Below are positions 1 through 7,820 of a stretch of 59,412 nt of DNA, piece after piece. Within the stretch, counting starts at the first letter, position 1. Each line of letters opens with the position of its first letter. Made by a program: the position numbers and the translations under genes. The stretch is taken from contig NZ_LT707060.1 of the NCBI RefSeq assembly GCF_900155735.1, positions 433,695 to 493,106 of the forward strand. The letters are read 5' to 3'. The notes beneath the pieces are model-generated. The model ran no database searches and was not told the origin of the DNA. It was given only the letters and a program-made list of their open reading frames with translations. Origin of the DNA: Intestinibacillus massiliensis. Lineage in GTDB: Bacteria > Bacillota > Clostridia > Oscillospirales > Butyricicoccaceae.

Positions 1-316
1 CCAGGCCGACGACGAGCGCGGGCCCCTCCGGCGCCTGCGGCAGCAGCTTTGCCAGCAGGCCGGACAGCGCGGTGCACGCGCGCGGGAAGGCGTCGTTCTC
101 GCGGCGGATCAGCGCGCCCAGGCCAAGCGTGACGTAATTGCCGCACGGCTTGCCGACGGCGCGCGCGCCCTCCTCGCTCGAAATTTCGATTTCCGTTACT
201 TCAAAGCCCTCCGTGTCGGAAACCCTGCGGTGTACGCCCTGCAGCCCGGACAGCTCCTGCCCGCCGCGCTCGGTCAGTTCAAGCGCCTCCATGGCGAGGT
301 CGGTGCGGAATGCCAT
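1..316 (-). CDS. gpr: GPR germination protease, N-terminal part (cut by window edge)
   Basis: The reverse strand encodes a protein beginning MAFRTDLAMEALELTE, which matches the start of the spore protease GPR (family pattern R-T-D-L-A-x-E). GPR degrades small acid-soluble spore proteins at germination. The start at 316 is preceded by AAAGGAG at a normal distance. Only about 105 codons are present; the rest lies left of the window. It diverges from rpsT, a frequent arrangement in Clostridia. A forespore sigma-G promoter would be expected upstream, but I could not identify one convincingly. Confidence 0.85.
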   Translation of the reverse strand, partial: MAFRTDLAMEALELTERGGQELSGLQGVHRRVSDTEGFEVTEIEISSEEGARAVGKPCGNYVTLGLGALIRRENDAFPRACTALSGLLAKLLPQAPEGPALVVGL

Positions 317-399
317 GCAAATTCGCTCCTTTATCATCATATATAAGGGTAGGTTGCGGAGAAATATCCGCCCTATACGGAAAAGTACGAAAAAAAGGC

Positions 400-428
400 T
401 TGCTTTTTTCCGGGGAGGATGGTAAAAT
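400..428 (+). promoter_or_regulatory. sigma-A type promoter of rpsT
   Basis: TTGCTT at 400-405 and TAAAAT at 423-428 are separated by 17 bp. The promoter lies about 40 bp upstream of the rpsT start and points into it. Confidence 0.6.
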
Positions 429-468
429 AAAAAGCACTGACGAATAGAGCCAAAGGAGGTGGATCGGA

Positions 469-732
469 ATGCCGAATATTAAATCTGCCAAGAAGCGCGT
501 AAAAGTGACCAAGGTTAAGAATATGCAGAATCAGGTCGTAAAGTCTGCGCTGAAGACCATCCTGAAGAAGTACGACGCGGCTGTTGCCAGCGGCGACAAG
601 CAGGCGGCGGAGGCGGCTTATAAGGTTGCGGTCAAGGCTGTTGACCAGGCGGCTGCAAAGCACATCATGCACAAGAACAACGCTGCCAACAAGAAGAGCG
701 CACTGACCTTAAAGCTGAACGCAATGGCGTAA
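469..732 (+). CDS. rpsT: 30S ribosomal protein S20
   Basis: This 87-residue lysine-rich protein starts MPNIKSAKKRVKVT, the typical S20 N-terminus, and has the family's usual length. S20 binds 16S rRNA early in small-subunit assembly. A strong AAAGGAGGTG ribosome binding site precedes the ATG. It is monocistronic: it has its own promoter at 400-428 and a terminator right after the stop. Confidence 0.97.
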   Translation: MPNIKSAKKRVKVTKVKNMQNQVVKSALKTILKKYDAAVASGDKQAAEAAYKVAVKAVDQAAAKHIMHKNNAANKKSALTLKLNAMA

Positions 733-752
733 TCAGCACATACAGTAATGGG

Positions 753-787
753 AAGCCTGCCGGGGGACGGCGGGCTTTTTATTTTTT
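753..787 (+). terminator. Rho-independent terminator of rpsT
   Basis: A 10-bp stem (AAGCCTGCCG with CGGCGGGCTT, one G-U pair) is followed by a T-rich run. Confidence 0.9.
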
Positions 788-794
788 CTAGTAT

Positions 795-870
795 ATTTAG
801 ACAATGATCAAAATGTTCTTGACAATCCCTGTGGGTTGTTGTATCCTACATTTAGATAAAGATCGAAATG
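795..870 (+). promoter_or_regulatory. Promoter flanked by two copies of an ArsR-type operator
   Basis: TTGACA (819-824) and TATCCT (842-847) with a 17-bp spacer form the promoter of the ArsR-SdpI pair. Two 21-bp direct copies of an operator-like sequence, at 795-815 and 850-870, agree at 18 of 21 positions. One ends just upstream of the -35 and one begins just downstream of the -10. With its preceding base the second copy is close to an inverted repeat: CATTTAGAT, 4 bp, ATCGAAATG. This placement suggests autorepression by the adjacent ArsR protein. Confidence 0.7.
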
Positions 871-880
871 AGGTGGGTAC

Positions 881-1165
881 ATGGGGTTTCAGCAGAGCTT
901 TAAGGCGCTGTCCGACCCGATCCGGCGGGACATCCTGCATCTGTTGCAGCGCGGCTCGATGGCGGCGGGCGATATCGCGGCGAAGTTCAACGTGTCCGGC
1001 GCGACGGTCTCGCACCATTTATCCATTTTGCGGGAGGCCGGGCTGGTCCTCGATGAAAAACGCGGGAAGTACATCTATTATGAACTGAACATGTCGGTCG
1101 TCGATGAGATTATCGGTTGGATGACCGGGCTGAAGGGAGAGGGCAAGGATGAAAAAATTAAGTAG
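881..1165 (+). CDS. ArsR/SdpR-family winged-helix repressor
   Basis: This 94-residue protein has the ArsR fold: FKALSDPIRRDILHLL at the start, then a recognition-helix region with VSGATVSHHLSILREAGL and a beta-wing ending KYIYYEL. It lacks an obvious metal-binding cysteine pair. Together with its partner, this points to the SdpR subgroup, which autoregulates an SdpI-type immunity protein. Its 3' end overlaps the next gene by 17 bp, so the two are translationally coupled. Two operator copies flank its promoter. The signal it senses is unknown. Confidence 0.88.
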   Translation: MGFQQSFKALSDPIRRDILHLLQRGSMAAGDIAAKFNVSGATVSHHLSILREAGLVLDEKRGKYIYYELNMSVVDEIIGWMTGLKGEGKDEKIK

Positions 1166-1799
1166 GATGCAAATTGCGGTCTGGGTTCTCGCGGCCGTGC
1201 CGGTGCTGGCGGTCGCGCTGTGCTACGGCAGCCTGCCGGCACAGGTGCCGATGCACTGGGGGCTGTCCGGCGTGGTGTCCTATGGGGAAAAATGGCAGCT
1301 TTGGCTGATAGCGGGCATGGCGCCGCTGCTTGCCGTGCTGTTCCCGCTGCTGCCCAAGATCGACCCGCGGCGGCGCAGCTATGACAAGTTCATGGGCTCC
1401 TATCTGGTGTTCCAGCTCGTCATGATGCTGTTCCTGGCCGTGATGACCGGGATCGTGCTGGCGGAGGGGCTGCGGCCGGGCCTGGTGGACGTGGGCGTCG
1501 TCGTGTGCGCGCTGGTCAGCCTGCTCTTCATCATACTCGGGAACATGATGCCAAAATTCCGCCCGAACTGGTTCTTCGGCATTAAAAACCCCTGGACGAT
1601 CTCGAGCGAGGCCGTGTGGGTGCGCACGCACCGGATGGGCGGCCGCCTGCTGTTTGCGGCGGGCGTCCTGGGGCTGCTGGGCTGTTTCCTCCCGCCCGTG
1701 CCGCGGTTTGCGGTGCTGATCGGCGCGGCCTGTGCGGCGGTGCTGCTGCCTAGCGTGATGAGCTTTTTCTGGTACCGCAGCGAGCAGCAAAACGGCTGA
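1149..1799 (+). CDS. SdpI-family membrane immunity-like protein (DUF1648)
   Basis: A 216-residue polytopic membrane protein. The N-terminal DUF1648-like part has a first membrane helix followed by LPAQVPMHWGLSGVVSYG. The C-terminal SdpI-like part contains FRPNWFFGIKNPWTISSE and VWVRTHRMGG, the family's most conserved stretch. In Bacillus, SdpI protects against the SdpC toxin and sequesters SdpR. Here there is no sdpC toxin gene beside it, so it may be an orphan immunity or envelope-stress protein. It overlaps the arsR-like gene. Confidence 0.85.
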   Translation: MKKLSRMQIAVWVLAAVPVLAVALCYGSLPAQVPMHWGLSGVVSYGEKWQLWLIAGMAPLLAVLFPLLPKIDPRRRSYDKFMGSYLVFQLVMMLFLAVMTGIVLAEGLRPGLVDVGVVVCALVSLLFIILGNMMPKFRPNWFFGIKNPWTISSEAVWVRTHRMGGRLLFAAGVLGLLGCFLPPVPRFAVLIGAACAAVLLPSVMSFFWYRSEQQNG

Positions 1800-1910
1800 C
1801 CGCGGCGCGATCCGACACGCTTTTTTTGCATGGACTTGACAGCCTGTGATATAATACTTAAATGCGAAGTGTATATGCAAATTTAAGGACCAATCAGAGG
1901 TGAAAAGTCA

Positions 1911-2987
1911 ATGCAGAGACATAAAAAATCAACTTTTTTACTGGTCGGCATGTTGCTGGCGGCAATGCTGTCGGTTTCCTATGTGGCGTTCGCCGCCGAC
2001 AAGCCGGAAGGGGAAGGGGAGCCTGTGCCGCCGCAGTATGCTTATATTTCCAACCGGTCGGTCTACTTTTACGATGTGGACGAAAGCTACCCCTGGGCGG
2101 TGCAGGCGGTCGATTACCTGGCCGCGGCGGACGTCGTCCGGGGCACGGACAATTACCTGTTTGAGCCTGACGCGCCGATCAGCCGCGCGGATTTCGTGCT
2201 GATGCTGTACCGCGCGTATGATATGAGCGAGTACCGGACAGGGCAGAACTTCCCCGACGTGCCGGCGGGCGCGTACTATGCGGACGCGGTGCTGGCGGCG
2301 AAGAACCTGGGCATCGCGAGCGGCGACGGCGGGAAGTTCCTGCCCGATGCGCCGATCACGCGCGAGGACGCGATGGTGCTGCTCGCGCGCACCGTCAGCC
2401 GCGCCGGGATGACGCTGGCGCCCGGCAGCCTCGGCGGGTTTACGGACGCCGCGCGGGTGTCGGGCTATGCGCAGGAGGCGGCGGGCGCGCTCGTCCGCGC
2501 AGGCGTCGTCAGCGGCGATGAGGATGGCCTGCGCCCGGCGGGCAATGTCAGCCGCGCGGAAATGGCCGTCATGCTGTACCGCGTGCGGATGCTCCAGCAG
2601 ACGGACGACGGCGTACATTATAAGGCACACCCGGAACGCATCAACCTGTGTATCGGCGACCAAGTGTACAGCGGCGTGACCATTACGAATTACGACGGCG
2701 CCAAGGACTATGAGGGGCTGGTCGCTTATACCTCGTTCCGCCGCTCCGGCAGCGGGCATGAGGTCGAGCTGGACAGCGCGGCGCCGGTGGAAAGCCAGGT
2801 ACGCTATGAAAACGGCACACTGTTCGTAGACGGCGTACAGGTTCCCGTGGCGGAAACATGCGTTGCCATCCAGACGCAGCCGTACAGCATCCTGGAGGGG
2901 CTGCGCAGCACGGGGCAGCAGTACCGCGCGGCCGCCGTCTCCTATAACGCGGACGGCGAAGCGGACATCATCTATTATATGGTATAA
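1911..2987 (+). CDS. SLH-domain surface protein
   Basis: A 358-residue secreted protein. A signal peptide (about residues 1-31, ending VAFAAD) is followed by three S-layer-homology repeats (about residues 45-235, for example FPDVPAGAYYADAVLAAKNLGIASG and ITREDAMVLLAR). These normally bind secondary cell-wall polymer. The remaining roughly 120 residues form a C-terminal domain I do not recognise. An AGAGGTGAAAAGTC ribosome binding site precedes the ATG. A candidate promoter has TATAAT near 1851 with TTGCAT 18 bp upstream. It is a single-gene unit ending in a strong terminator. Confidence 0.85.
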   Translation: MQRHKKSTFLLVGMLLAAMLSVSYVAFAADKPEGEGEPVPPQYAYISNRSVYFYDVDESYPWAVQAVDYLAAADVVRGTDNYLFEPDAPISRADFVLMLYRAYDMSEYRTGQNFPDVPAGAYYADAVLAAKNLGIASGDGGKFLPDAPITREDAMVLLARTVSRAGMTLAPGSLGGFTDAARVSGYAQEAAGALVRAGVVSGDEDGLRPAGNVSRAEMAVMLYRVRMLQQTDDGVHYKAHPERINLCIGDQVYSGVTITNYDGAKDYEGLVAYTSFRRSGSGHEVELDSAAPVESQVRYENGTLFVDGVQVPVAETCVAIQTQPYSILEGLRSTGQQYRAAAVSYNADGEADIIYYMV

Positions 2988-2993
2988 GGCGGT

Positions 2994-3034
2994 AAAAAAG
3001 GGGCGCTTCCCACTGTGGGAAGCGCCCCCTTTTG
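2994..3034. terminator. Bidirectional terminator
   Basis: A long GC stem (GGGGCGCTTCCCAC with GTGGGAAGCGCCCC) is flanked by an A-run on the left and CCTTTT on the right. It can serve both the SLH gene and the converging DUF1653 gene. Confidence 0.85.
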
Positions 3035-3053
3035 GCATGGCTGCGGCGCGGCG

Positions 3054-3305
3054 TCAGGCCAGGCTGCCGCGGCGGACGCGCTCGAACCGCCACTGCTGCG
3101 CGGCGTCCGGGTACTTGCTGCGGTCGGTTTCACCCAGGAACATCGGCAGCGGGCGCGCATAACAGCGGTAATCGCCGTACAGCGCCTGATAGATGACGAG
3201 CGTTTCGCGCGTTTCGGAATGTTCGGCCAGCGCGACGACCTGGTACAGCCTGCCCTTAAAATGGCGGTACAGTTCGCCGGGCTGCGGCAAAGGCCTTCCG
3301 GGCAT
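3054..3305 (-). CDS. DUF1653 protein
   Basis: An 83-residue protein beginning [18 protein letters not shown] and containing [17 protein letters not shown] and FLGETD, the pattern of the DUF1653 family of unknown function. An upstream in-frame ATG at 3344 lies inside the RNase J terminator hairpin. The ATG at 3305 has a GAAGGGGGAC ribosome binding site, so I chose 3305. It lies downstream of rnj on the same strand and could be expressed by read-through. Confidence 0.8.
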   Translation of the reverse strand: MPGRPLPQPGELYRHFKGRLYQVVALAEHSETRETLVIYQALYGDYRCYARPLPMFLGETDRSKYPDAAQQWRFERVRRGSLA

Positions 3306-3328
3306 GGTGTGTCCCCCTTCCTCAAATG

Positions 3329-3361
3329 AAACGCCGCGCGGCACAGGCCGCGCGGCGTTTT
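3329..3361 (-). terminator. Terminator hairpin downstream of RNase J
   Basis: On the reverse strand a 14-bp stem AAACGCCGCGCGGC pairs with its complement around a 4-nt loop, followed by TTTCATTT. The short T-run may make it leaky. Confidence 0.65.
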
Positions 3362-3380
3362 GCTGCCCTGGTCGGGCAGG

Positions 3381-5039
3381 TTAGATTTCCATGATGACCG
3401 GCAGGATCATCGGGCTGCGCTGCGTCTTCTTATAAAGATACTCGTTCAGCTCGTTCTTGATCTGGGTCTTGATGCCGCTCCAGTCGCGGATCTTGTCGTC
3501 CAGGCATTTATCAAGCGCCTTCTGGGAGACCTTGCGGAGCTGCTCCATCAGGTCGTCGGCTTCCTTGACATAGATAAAGCCGCGGGACACGATGTCCGGG
3601 CCGGCGATCACGACGCCGGTCTCGCGGTCCATCGTCACGACGACGACCAGGAGGCCGTCCTCCGCCAAGTGCTTGCGGTCGCGCAGCACTGCGGTGCCGA
3701 CGTCGCCGATGCCGAGGCCGTCCACCAGGACGCGCCCCGCCGGGACGGGGTTTGCCAGGCGGGCGGATTTTTCGGTGATTTCAATGGGGCGGCCGATCTC
3801 GGAGATCAGGATGTTTTTCGGGTTGACGCCCATGCCCTCCGCCAGCTTCGCGTGGATCTGCAGGTGGCGATGCTCGCCGTGCACGGGGATGAAATACTTG
3901 GGCTTGCAGAGCGCGAGCATCAGCTTCTGCTCCTCCTGGCAGGCATGGCCGGAAACGTGGATCGCGGCGTTGCGGTCGTAAATGACCTCCGCGCCCTTTT
4001 TGGACAGTTCGTTGATCATGTTGTAGACCGACTTTTCGTTGCCTGGGATGGCGGAAGCCGCGATCAGGATGCGGTCGCCCGGCACGACCTCGACCTGCTT
4101 GTGTGCGGAGAAGGCCATGCGGTAGAGGGCGGACATGGTCTCGCCCTGGGAGCCGGTGGAGATGATGACGATCTTGTTGCGCGGGTAGCGGTTGATCGTA
4201 TTGAGCTCAATGAGCACATTCTTCCGGTCGCTCAAATACCCCAGCTCCATGGCGACGCCGGAGATGTTCTCCATGCTGCGCCCGCAGATCGCCACCTTGC
4301 GCCCGTGCCGCGCCGCGATATCCAGTACCTGCTGGATGCGGTAGATGTTCGAGGCGAACGTCGCGACGATGATGCGCTGGTCGCAGTCCTTAAAGTAGTT
4401 CTCCAGGGACTTGCCGACCGTCTGCTCGCTCGGGGTGTAGCCCGGGCGCTCGACATTTGTCGAATCGCTCATCAGCGCCAGCACGCCGGCCTTGCCCAGC
4501 TCGCCGAAGCGCGCCAGGTCGATCATCTCGCCCGAAACCGGCGTCAGGTCGACCTTGAAGTCGCCCGTGTGGATCAGGACGCCCAGCGGGGTGGTGATGG
4601 CGAGCGCGACCGAGTCGGCGATTGAGTGGTTCGTGTGGATGAACTCCACGCCGAAGCAGCCCAGCTTGATCTGGTCGCCGGCCTTGACGCGCATCAGCTT
4701 GACCTTGTCAAGCAGACGGTGCTCGGTCAGCTTGTGCTCAATGATGCCGCAGGTCAGGCGCGTGGCGTAGACCGGGACGTTTACCTCGCGCAGCACGTAG
4801 GGCAGCGCGCCGATATGGTCCTCATGGCCGTGCGTGATGACGAATGCGCGCACCTTGCTGCGGTGGCGCTTCAAATAGGTCACGTCCGGGATGACGAGGT
4901 CTACGCCGAGCATATCGTCGTCCGGGAAGGCCAGGCCGCAGTCGACGACGATGATATCGTTGCCGCACTCGATCGCGGTCATATTCTTGCCGATCTCATT
5001 GAGGCCGCCAAGGGGTACAATCTTCAATTTTTCCTTCAT
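3381..5039 (-). CDS. rnj: Ribonuclease J
   Basis: A 552-residue metallo-beta-lactamase/beta-CASP nuclease. The N-terminus KLKIVPLGGLNEIGKNM is characteristic. The zinc-binding HGHEDH motif is at residues 70-75, and later metal ligands appear in HTNHSIADS and HTGDFKVD. The beta-CASP region contains SDSTNVE and the C-terminal part VSGHACQEEQKLM. RNase J acts in 5'-3' exonucleolytic and endonucleolytic mRNA decay and rRNA processing in Firmicutes. An AAAGGAAAG ribosome binding site precedes the ATG. Only one paralogue is in the window, so J1 versus J2 is not assigned. Confidence 0.96.
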   Translation of the reverse strand: MKEKLKIVPLGGLNEIGKNMTAIECGNDIIVVDCGLAFPDDDMLGVDLVIPDVTYLKRHRSKVRAFVITHGHEDHIGALPYVLREVNVPVYATRLTCGIIEHKLTEHRLLDKVKLMRVKAGDQIKLGCFGVEFIHTNHSIADSVALAITTPLGVLIHTGDFKVDLTPVSGEMIDLARFGELGKAGVLALMSDSTNVERPGYTPSEQTVGKSLENYFKDCDQRIIVATFASNIYRIQQVLDIAARHGRKVAICGRSMENISGVAMELGYLSDRKNVLIELNTINRYPRNKIVIISTGSQGETMSALYRMAFSAHKQVEVVPGDRILIAASAIPGNEKSVYNMINELSKKGAEVIYDRNAAIHVSGHACQEEQKLMLALCKPKYFIPVHGEHRHLQIHAKLAEGMGVNPKNILISEIGRPIEITEKSARLANPVPAGRVLVDGLGIGDVGTAVLRDRKHLAEDGLLVVVVTMDRETGVVIAGPDIVSRGFIYVKEADDLMEQLRKVSQKALDKCLDDKIRDWSGIKTQIKNELNEYLYKKTQRSPMILPVIMEI

Positions 5040-5324
5040 AATGGTTTGATCACTTTCCTTTACATCTTAAACGTACATTATAATAAAATACCAAAATAGC
5101 CTGACGGCGCACCGCTTCTCCACAGCAGGCGGGCGGCACAGGCGTTTCGTCATGGGTGGGCGGCTGCGGCTATGCCGCGCCGCATTGCCGGAAAAGGCGG
5201 CAAAAAACCAAGGGAAACCGACGGGCGGTCCCCCAGGTGTCCATTTGCATTTCCCGTATACAAAGAGGCTGAAAAACAGCCTGAAAAGCCAAATCAACCG
5301 GCCATCAAAAAATAAATCATTTTT

Positions 5325-5353
5325 AGTATAGCATGAAAATAATATTTTGTACA
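5325..5353 (-). promoter_or_regulatory. Probable distal promoter of rnj
   Basis: On the reverse strand TGTACA (5348-5353) and TATACT (5325-5330) are 17 bp apart. Transcription would start near 5318 and give rnj an mRNA leader of roughly 280 nt. Confidence 0.5.
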
Positions 5354-5652
5354 GTCCGGATTTGCAGGAAGCGTTCGACAGGATGCGCAGGGCGGCGGCG
5401 TGCCCGCCTGGCCATAAGGCGCGCGGATTTGGGTATAGTATATGCGGGGCAAAGCGGGTTTTACGCATGTGCGTTTGCCTCCGTTTTGCGGTATGGGGTA
5501 GGCGGCTTTTTGGCGGCAAAGGCGGGACGGCTGGCTGCGGCGGAAAGTTACAGAATGGTAAAAACAGCAAAATAATTCGGCATAATACCACAAAACTGCG
5601 AAAAATGTCGTGTGAAAAGTTGTGACATAGCACTATAATTTCAAAAAAACGT

Positions 5653-5766
5653 TTGACAAACACAGGCTCCGTGTGTATGATAGATTACAAGTTGGTAACA
5701 ATACGAAAACAGAACGGTAACACCATGAAAGCCGTTACCGTCGCTGCAATAGGCAGCTTTTCACAA
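5653..5766 (+). promoter_or_regulatory. Promoter and tandem-hairpin leader of the 3D-domain gene
   Basis: TTGACA (5653-5658) and TATGAT (5676-5681) have a 17-bp spacer. The leader contains GGTAAC twice (5694-5699 and 5716-5721) and one GTTACC (5734-5739), so the latter can pair with either copy. A second hairpin GCTGC/GCAGC (5743-5757) follows directly and ends in TTTT. It resembles a regulated leader, but I cannot match it to a known riboswitch. Confidence 0.55.
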
Positions 5767-5783
5767 CGGAGTTAGGAGTTTAT

Positions 5784-6395
5784 ATGTTTTTCCATTCTAA
5801 AAAAATTGCCCGGTGCGCCGCGGCGGTTGCAATCGCCCTCTGCATGGGCATTGTCCCGGCTGCGTATGCGTACGATGCAGGGCAGGCGGCCGTCGCGGTG
5901 ATCGCACCGACCACCGGCGGCAGCGCGCAGGGCGTAGCCCGCAGCGCAGACCAGATGGAAGCTGCGCAGGCGGCGGAAGCGGCCAAGGCGGCGCAGGCGG
6001 CGGAGGAAGCGCGCCTGGCGTCCCTCGTATACCGCCCGGTTTACGGCGCGGCGGTGCAGTATTCCACGGCCAAGACGGCCGGCGAGGTCATCAAGGCCAA
6101 CGGCAGCTATGCCGGCAACTTCAAGCTGACGTTCTATTGCCCGTGCAGCCAGTGTTCCGGCCCCTGGGGCGGCGGCACAAGCTCCGGCAAGCGCGCGGCG
6201 GAAGGCCGTACGATTGCGGTAGACCCGAAAAAAATCCCGATCGGCAGCCGCGTGTATATCGAGGGCTTCGGCGACTTTATCGCGGAGGACGTCGGCGGCG
6301 CGATCAAGGGCAATAAGATCGATATCTTCGTCAACAGCCATAGCCGCTGCTATGACCTCGGCGTCAAGTACGCGAACGTATATGTGATGAACTAA
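5784..6395 (+). CDS. Secreted 3D-domain cell-wall protein
   Basis: A 203-residue protein with a signal peptide (about residues 1-29), an alanine-rich possibly helical linker (QAAEAAKAAQAAEEA) and a C-terminal 3D domain. The domain shows LTFYCPCSQCSG, then GRTIAVDPKKIPIGSRVYIEG, then AEDVGGAIKGNKIDIFV, which carries the aspartates that name the family. 3D domains occur in lytic transglycosylase-like wall enzymes such as YabE/Rpf-type proteins and the MltA core. A role in peptidoglycan turnover is likely; the exact activity is inferred. It is monocistronic. Confidence 0.87.
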   Translation: MFFHSKKIARCAAAVAIALCMGIVPAAYAYDAGQAAVAVIAPTTGGSAQGVARSADQMEAAQAAEAAKAAQAAEEARLASLVYRPVYGAAVQYSTAKTAGEVIKANGSYAGNFKLTFYCPCSQCSGPWGGGTSSGKRAAEGRTIAVDPKKIPIGSRVYIEGFGDFIAEDVGGAIKGNKIDIFVNSHSRCYDLGVKYANVYVMN

Positions 6396-6400
6396 TTGCG

Positions 6401-6427
6401 AAGGGGACCCGTCCGGGTCCCCTTTTT
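6401..6427 (+). terminator. Rho-independent terminator
   Basis: GGGGACCC pairs with GGGTCCCC around a 4-nt loop, followed by TTTTT. Confidence 0.92.
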
Positions 6428-6429
6428 GC

Positions 6430-6458
6430 TTGTCAGCAAACGCGTTTTCTGCTATAGT
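6430..6458 (+). promoter_or_regulatory. Promoter of niaR
   Basis: TTGTCA (6430-6435) and TATAGT (6453-6458) are separated by 17 bp, just downstream of the preceding terminator. Confidence 0.65.
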
Positions 6459-6480
6459 AGGCAATACGAGGTGATGCAGG

Positions 6481-7005
6481 ATGAACGCTGCCGGACGGCG
6501 CGAATGGATTGCAAAATTATTGGCGGAGGCCGGCGCCCCGCTGAGCGCGAGCGCAATTGCCAAACAGTGCGCGGTGAGCCGCCAGGTCGTGGTGGGCGAT
6601 ATCGCGCTGCTGCGCGCGGGCGGCCTGGGCGTGCTGGCGACGCCGCGCGGCTATGTGCTGGAAACGCCCGCCACATCCCCGGAGCTGTACGAGGGCACGG
6701 TCGTCTGCGCGCATGACGGCGACGGGCGCATGGCGGAAGAACTGTACACGGTCGTCGACCTGGGCGGCGCGGTGCTGGACGTGACGGTCGAGCATTCGGT
6801 CTACGGGCAGATCTGCGCGCAACTCCATGTGTTTTCGCGGTATGATACCGACCTGTTTTTGGAGAAAATCCGGGAGTCCGGCGCGCGCCCGCTGTGCGAC
6901 CTGACCGGCGGCGTGCACCTGCACCGCATCCGGTGCGCCGACGAGGCCGCGTTCCGGCGGATCGTGGAAGCGCTGCAGCGCAGGGGGATTTTATTTACAC
7001 GTTAG
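6481..7005 (+). CDS. niaR: NiaR-type niacin-responsive repressor (HTH_11 + 3H domain)
   Basis: A 174-residue protein. Residues ~5-60 form a winged helix (LSASAIAKQCAVSRQVVVGDIALLRAGG). Residues ~75-170 form the 3H domain with its conserved histidines (VEHSVYG, QLHVFSR, GGVHLHRI). In Firmicutes this architecture is NiaR/YrxA, which represses NAD-salvage and niacin-uptake genes when niacin is bound. The next gene is a niacin transporter with a long palindrome at its promoter, which supports the assignment. Confidence 0.9.
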   Translation: MNAAGRREWIAKLLAEAGAPLSASAIAKQCAVSRQVVVGDIALLRAGGLGVLATPRGYVLETPATSPELYEGTVVCAHDGDGRMAEELYTVVDLGGAVLDVTVEHSVYGQICAQLHVFSRYDTDLFLEKIRESGARPLCDLTGGVHLHRIRCADEAAFRRIVEALQRRGILFTR

Positions 7006-7032
7006 CGTGGTGAAATTTTTTCAGCCGGGCGG

Positions 7033-7094
7033 TTGACAATTGCAGGAAGCGTGCTATAATAGCCTAGACAGGTGTCATGACACATGTCTAGGCT
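7033..7094 (+). promoter_or_regulatory. niaX promoter with NiaR operator palindrome
   Basis: TTGACA (7033-7038) and TATAAT (7055-7060) are 16 bp apart. Directly after the -10, positions 7061-7094 form a 34-bp inverted repeat with 16 of 17 pairs matching (core GTGTCATGACAC). It covers the expected transcription start, an ideal repressor site for the NiaR encoded just upstream. Confidence 0.8.
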
Positions 7095-7123
7095 ATTGAC
7101 ATGCAAAAGGAGCGTAAAAGAGT

Positions 7124-7714
7124 ATGAATACCACCACTGCCAACCAGAAGCTATACCGCCTGGTACTGGCCGGCCTGCTGTGCGCGGTCGCAATCGTCAT
7201 CCCGATCTTTTCCCCAGTCAAGATCCAGCTGGAGCCTGCGTCCTTCACGCTGGCAAGCCATGTAGCGATCTTTATCGCCATGTTTATTTCCCCGACGGTC
7301 GCGGTTGCGGTCAACCTCGGCGCGACGCTGGGCTTTTTCCTGGCCGGGTTCCCGATTGTCGTCGTCATGCGCGCGTTCAGCCAGGTCGTGTTCGCGTTTG
7401 TTGGCGCGAAATACATCCAGAAGCACCCGGCGCTGCCGTCCGCCCCGTTCAAGCTGGGCACGCAGGCGTTCAGCCTGCTGATCGGCGTGCTGCACGCGGT
7501 CTGCGAGGTGCTGATCGTGCTGCCGTTCTATTTTGGCGGCAATATGGAGGCCTATGCGCAGCGCGGGTTCTTCATCGGCGTGTTTATGCTCGTCGGCGTG
7601 GGCACGGTGATCCATTCCATGGTCGACTTTGCAATCGCGGGCGTGATCTGGAAGCCCCTGCAGCATGCGATCCGCCCGGCGGTTTCCGCGGCGGCCGCGC
7701 CTGCACAACAGTAA
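7124..7714 (+). CDS. niaX: NiaX niacin ECF transporter S component
   Basis: A 196-residue membrane protein with about six hydrophobic segments and the small-substrate ECF S-component look (LVLAGLLCAVAIVIPIFSP, SHVAIFIAMFISP, LGFFLAGFPIVVVMRAFSQ). In NiaX the S component binds niacin and uses the shared EcfAA'T energising module, which is not in this window. The adjacent niaR and operator make niacin the likely substrate. AAAGGAGCG precedes the ATG. Confidence 0.87.
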   Translation: MNTTTANQKLYRLVLAGLLCAVAIVIPIFSPVKIQLEPASFTLASHVAIFIAMFISPTVAVAVNLGATLGFFLAGFPIVVVMRAFSQVVFAFVGAKYIQKHPALPSAPFKLGTQAFSLLIGVLHAVCEVLIVLPFYFGGNMEAYAQRGFFIGVFMLVGVGTVIHSMVDFAIAGVIWKPLQHAIRPAVSAAAAPAQQ

Positions 7715-7750
7715 GCACCCCTTATTTTTCTCACTATATGGATATCCCAA

Positions 7751-7786
7751 GTAAAAGCGCCCGGCCAGCTGGCCGGGCGCTTTTAC
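7751..7786. terminator. Bidirectional terminator between niaX and birA
   Basis: A nearly perfect palindrome (AAAAGCGCCCGGCCAG with its complement) has A-runs and T-runs on both sides, serving the converging niaX and birA genes. Confidence 0.9.
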
Positions 7787-7820
7787 TTATGGGAACAAAC
7801 GCCACGGCGCGGCGTCATAA

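Larger units (their letters stand above)
5040..5783. other. 744-bp intergenic region between rnj and the 3D-domain gene
   Basis: I see no convincing gene here: the reading frames lack ribosome binding sites and recognisable protein sequence. It holds a reverse-strand promoter for rnj (5325-5353), an AT-rich -10-like ATTATA nearer rnj (5077-5082), a short hairpin at 5268-5283 (AGGCTG/CAGCCT), and the forward promoter and hairpin leader of the next gene (from 5653). TATAAT near 5633, with TGTGAA 17 bp upstream, may be a second forward promoter. Confidence 0.5.

Noticed and set aside
3360-4625. 421-codon forward reading frame
   Set aside because: It lies wholly antisense to RNase J, has no ribosome binding site and low-complexity composition, as expected of a shadow frame in GC-rich DNA.
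5694-5783. c-di-AMP (ydaO) riboswitch before the 3D-domain gene
   Set aside because: The context fits, but the leader is too short and lacks the conserved ydaO sequence blocks; only alternative hairpins are visible.
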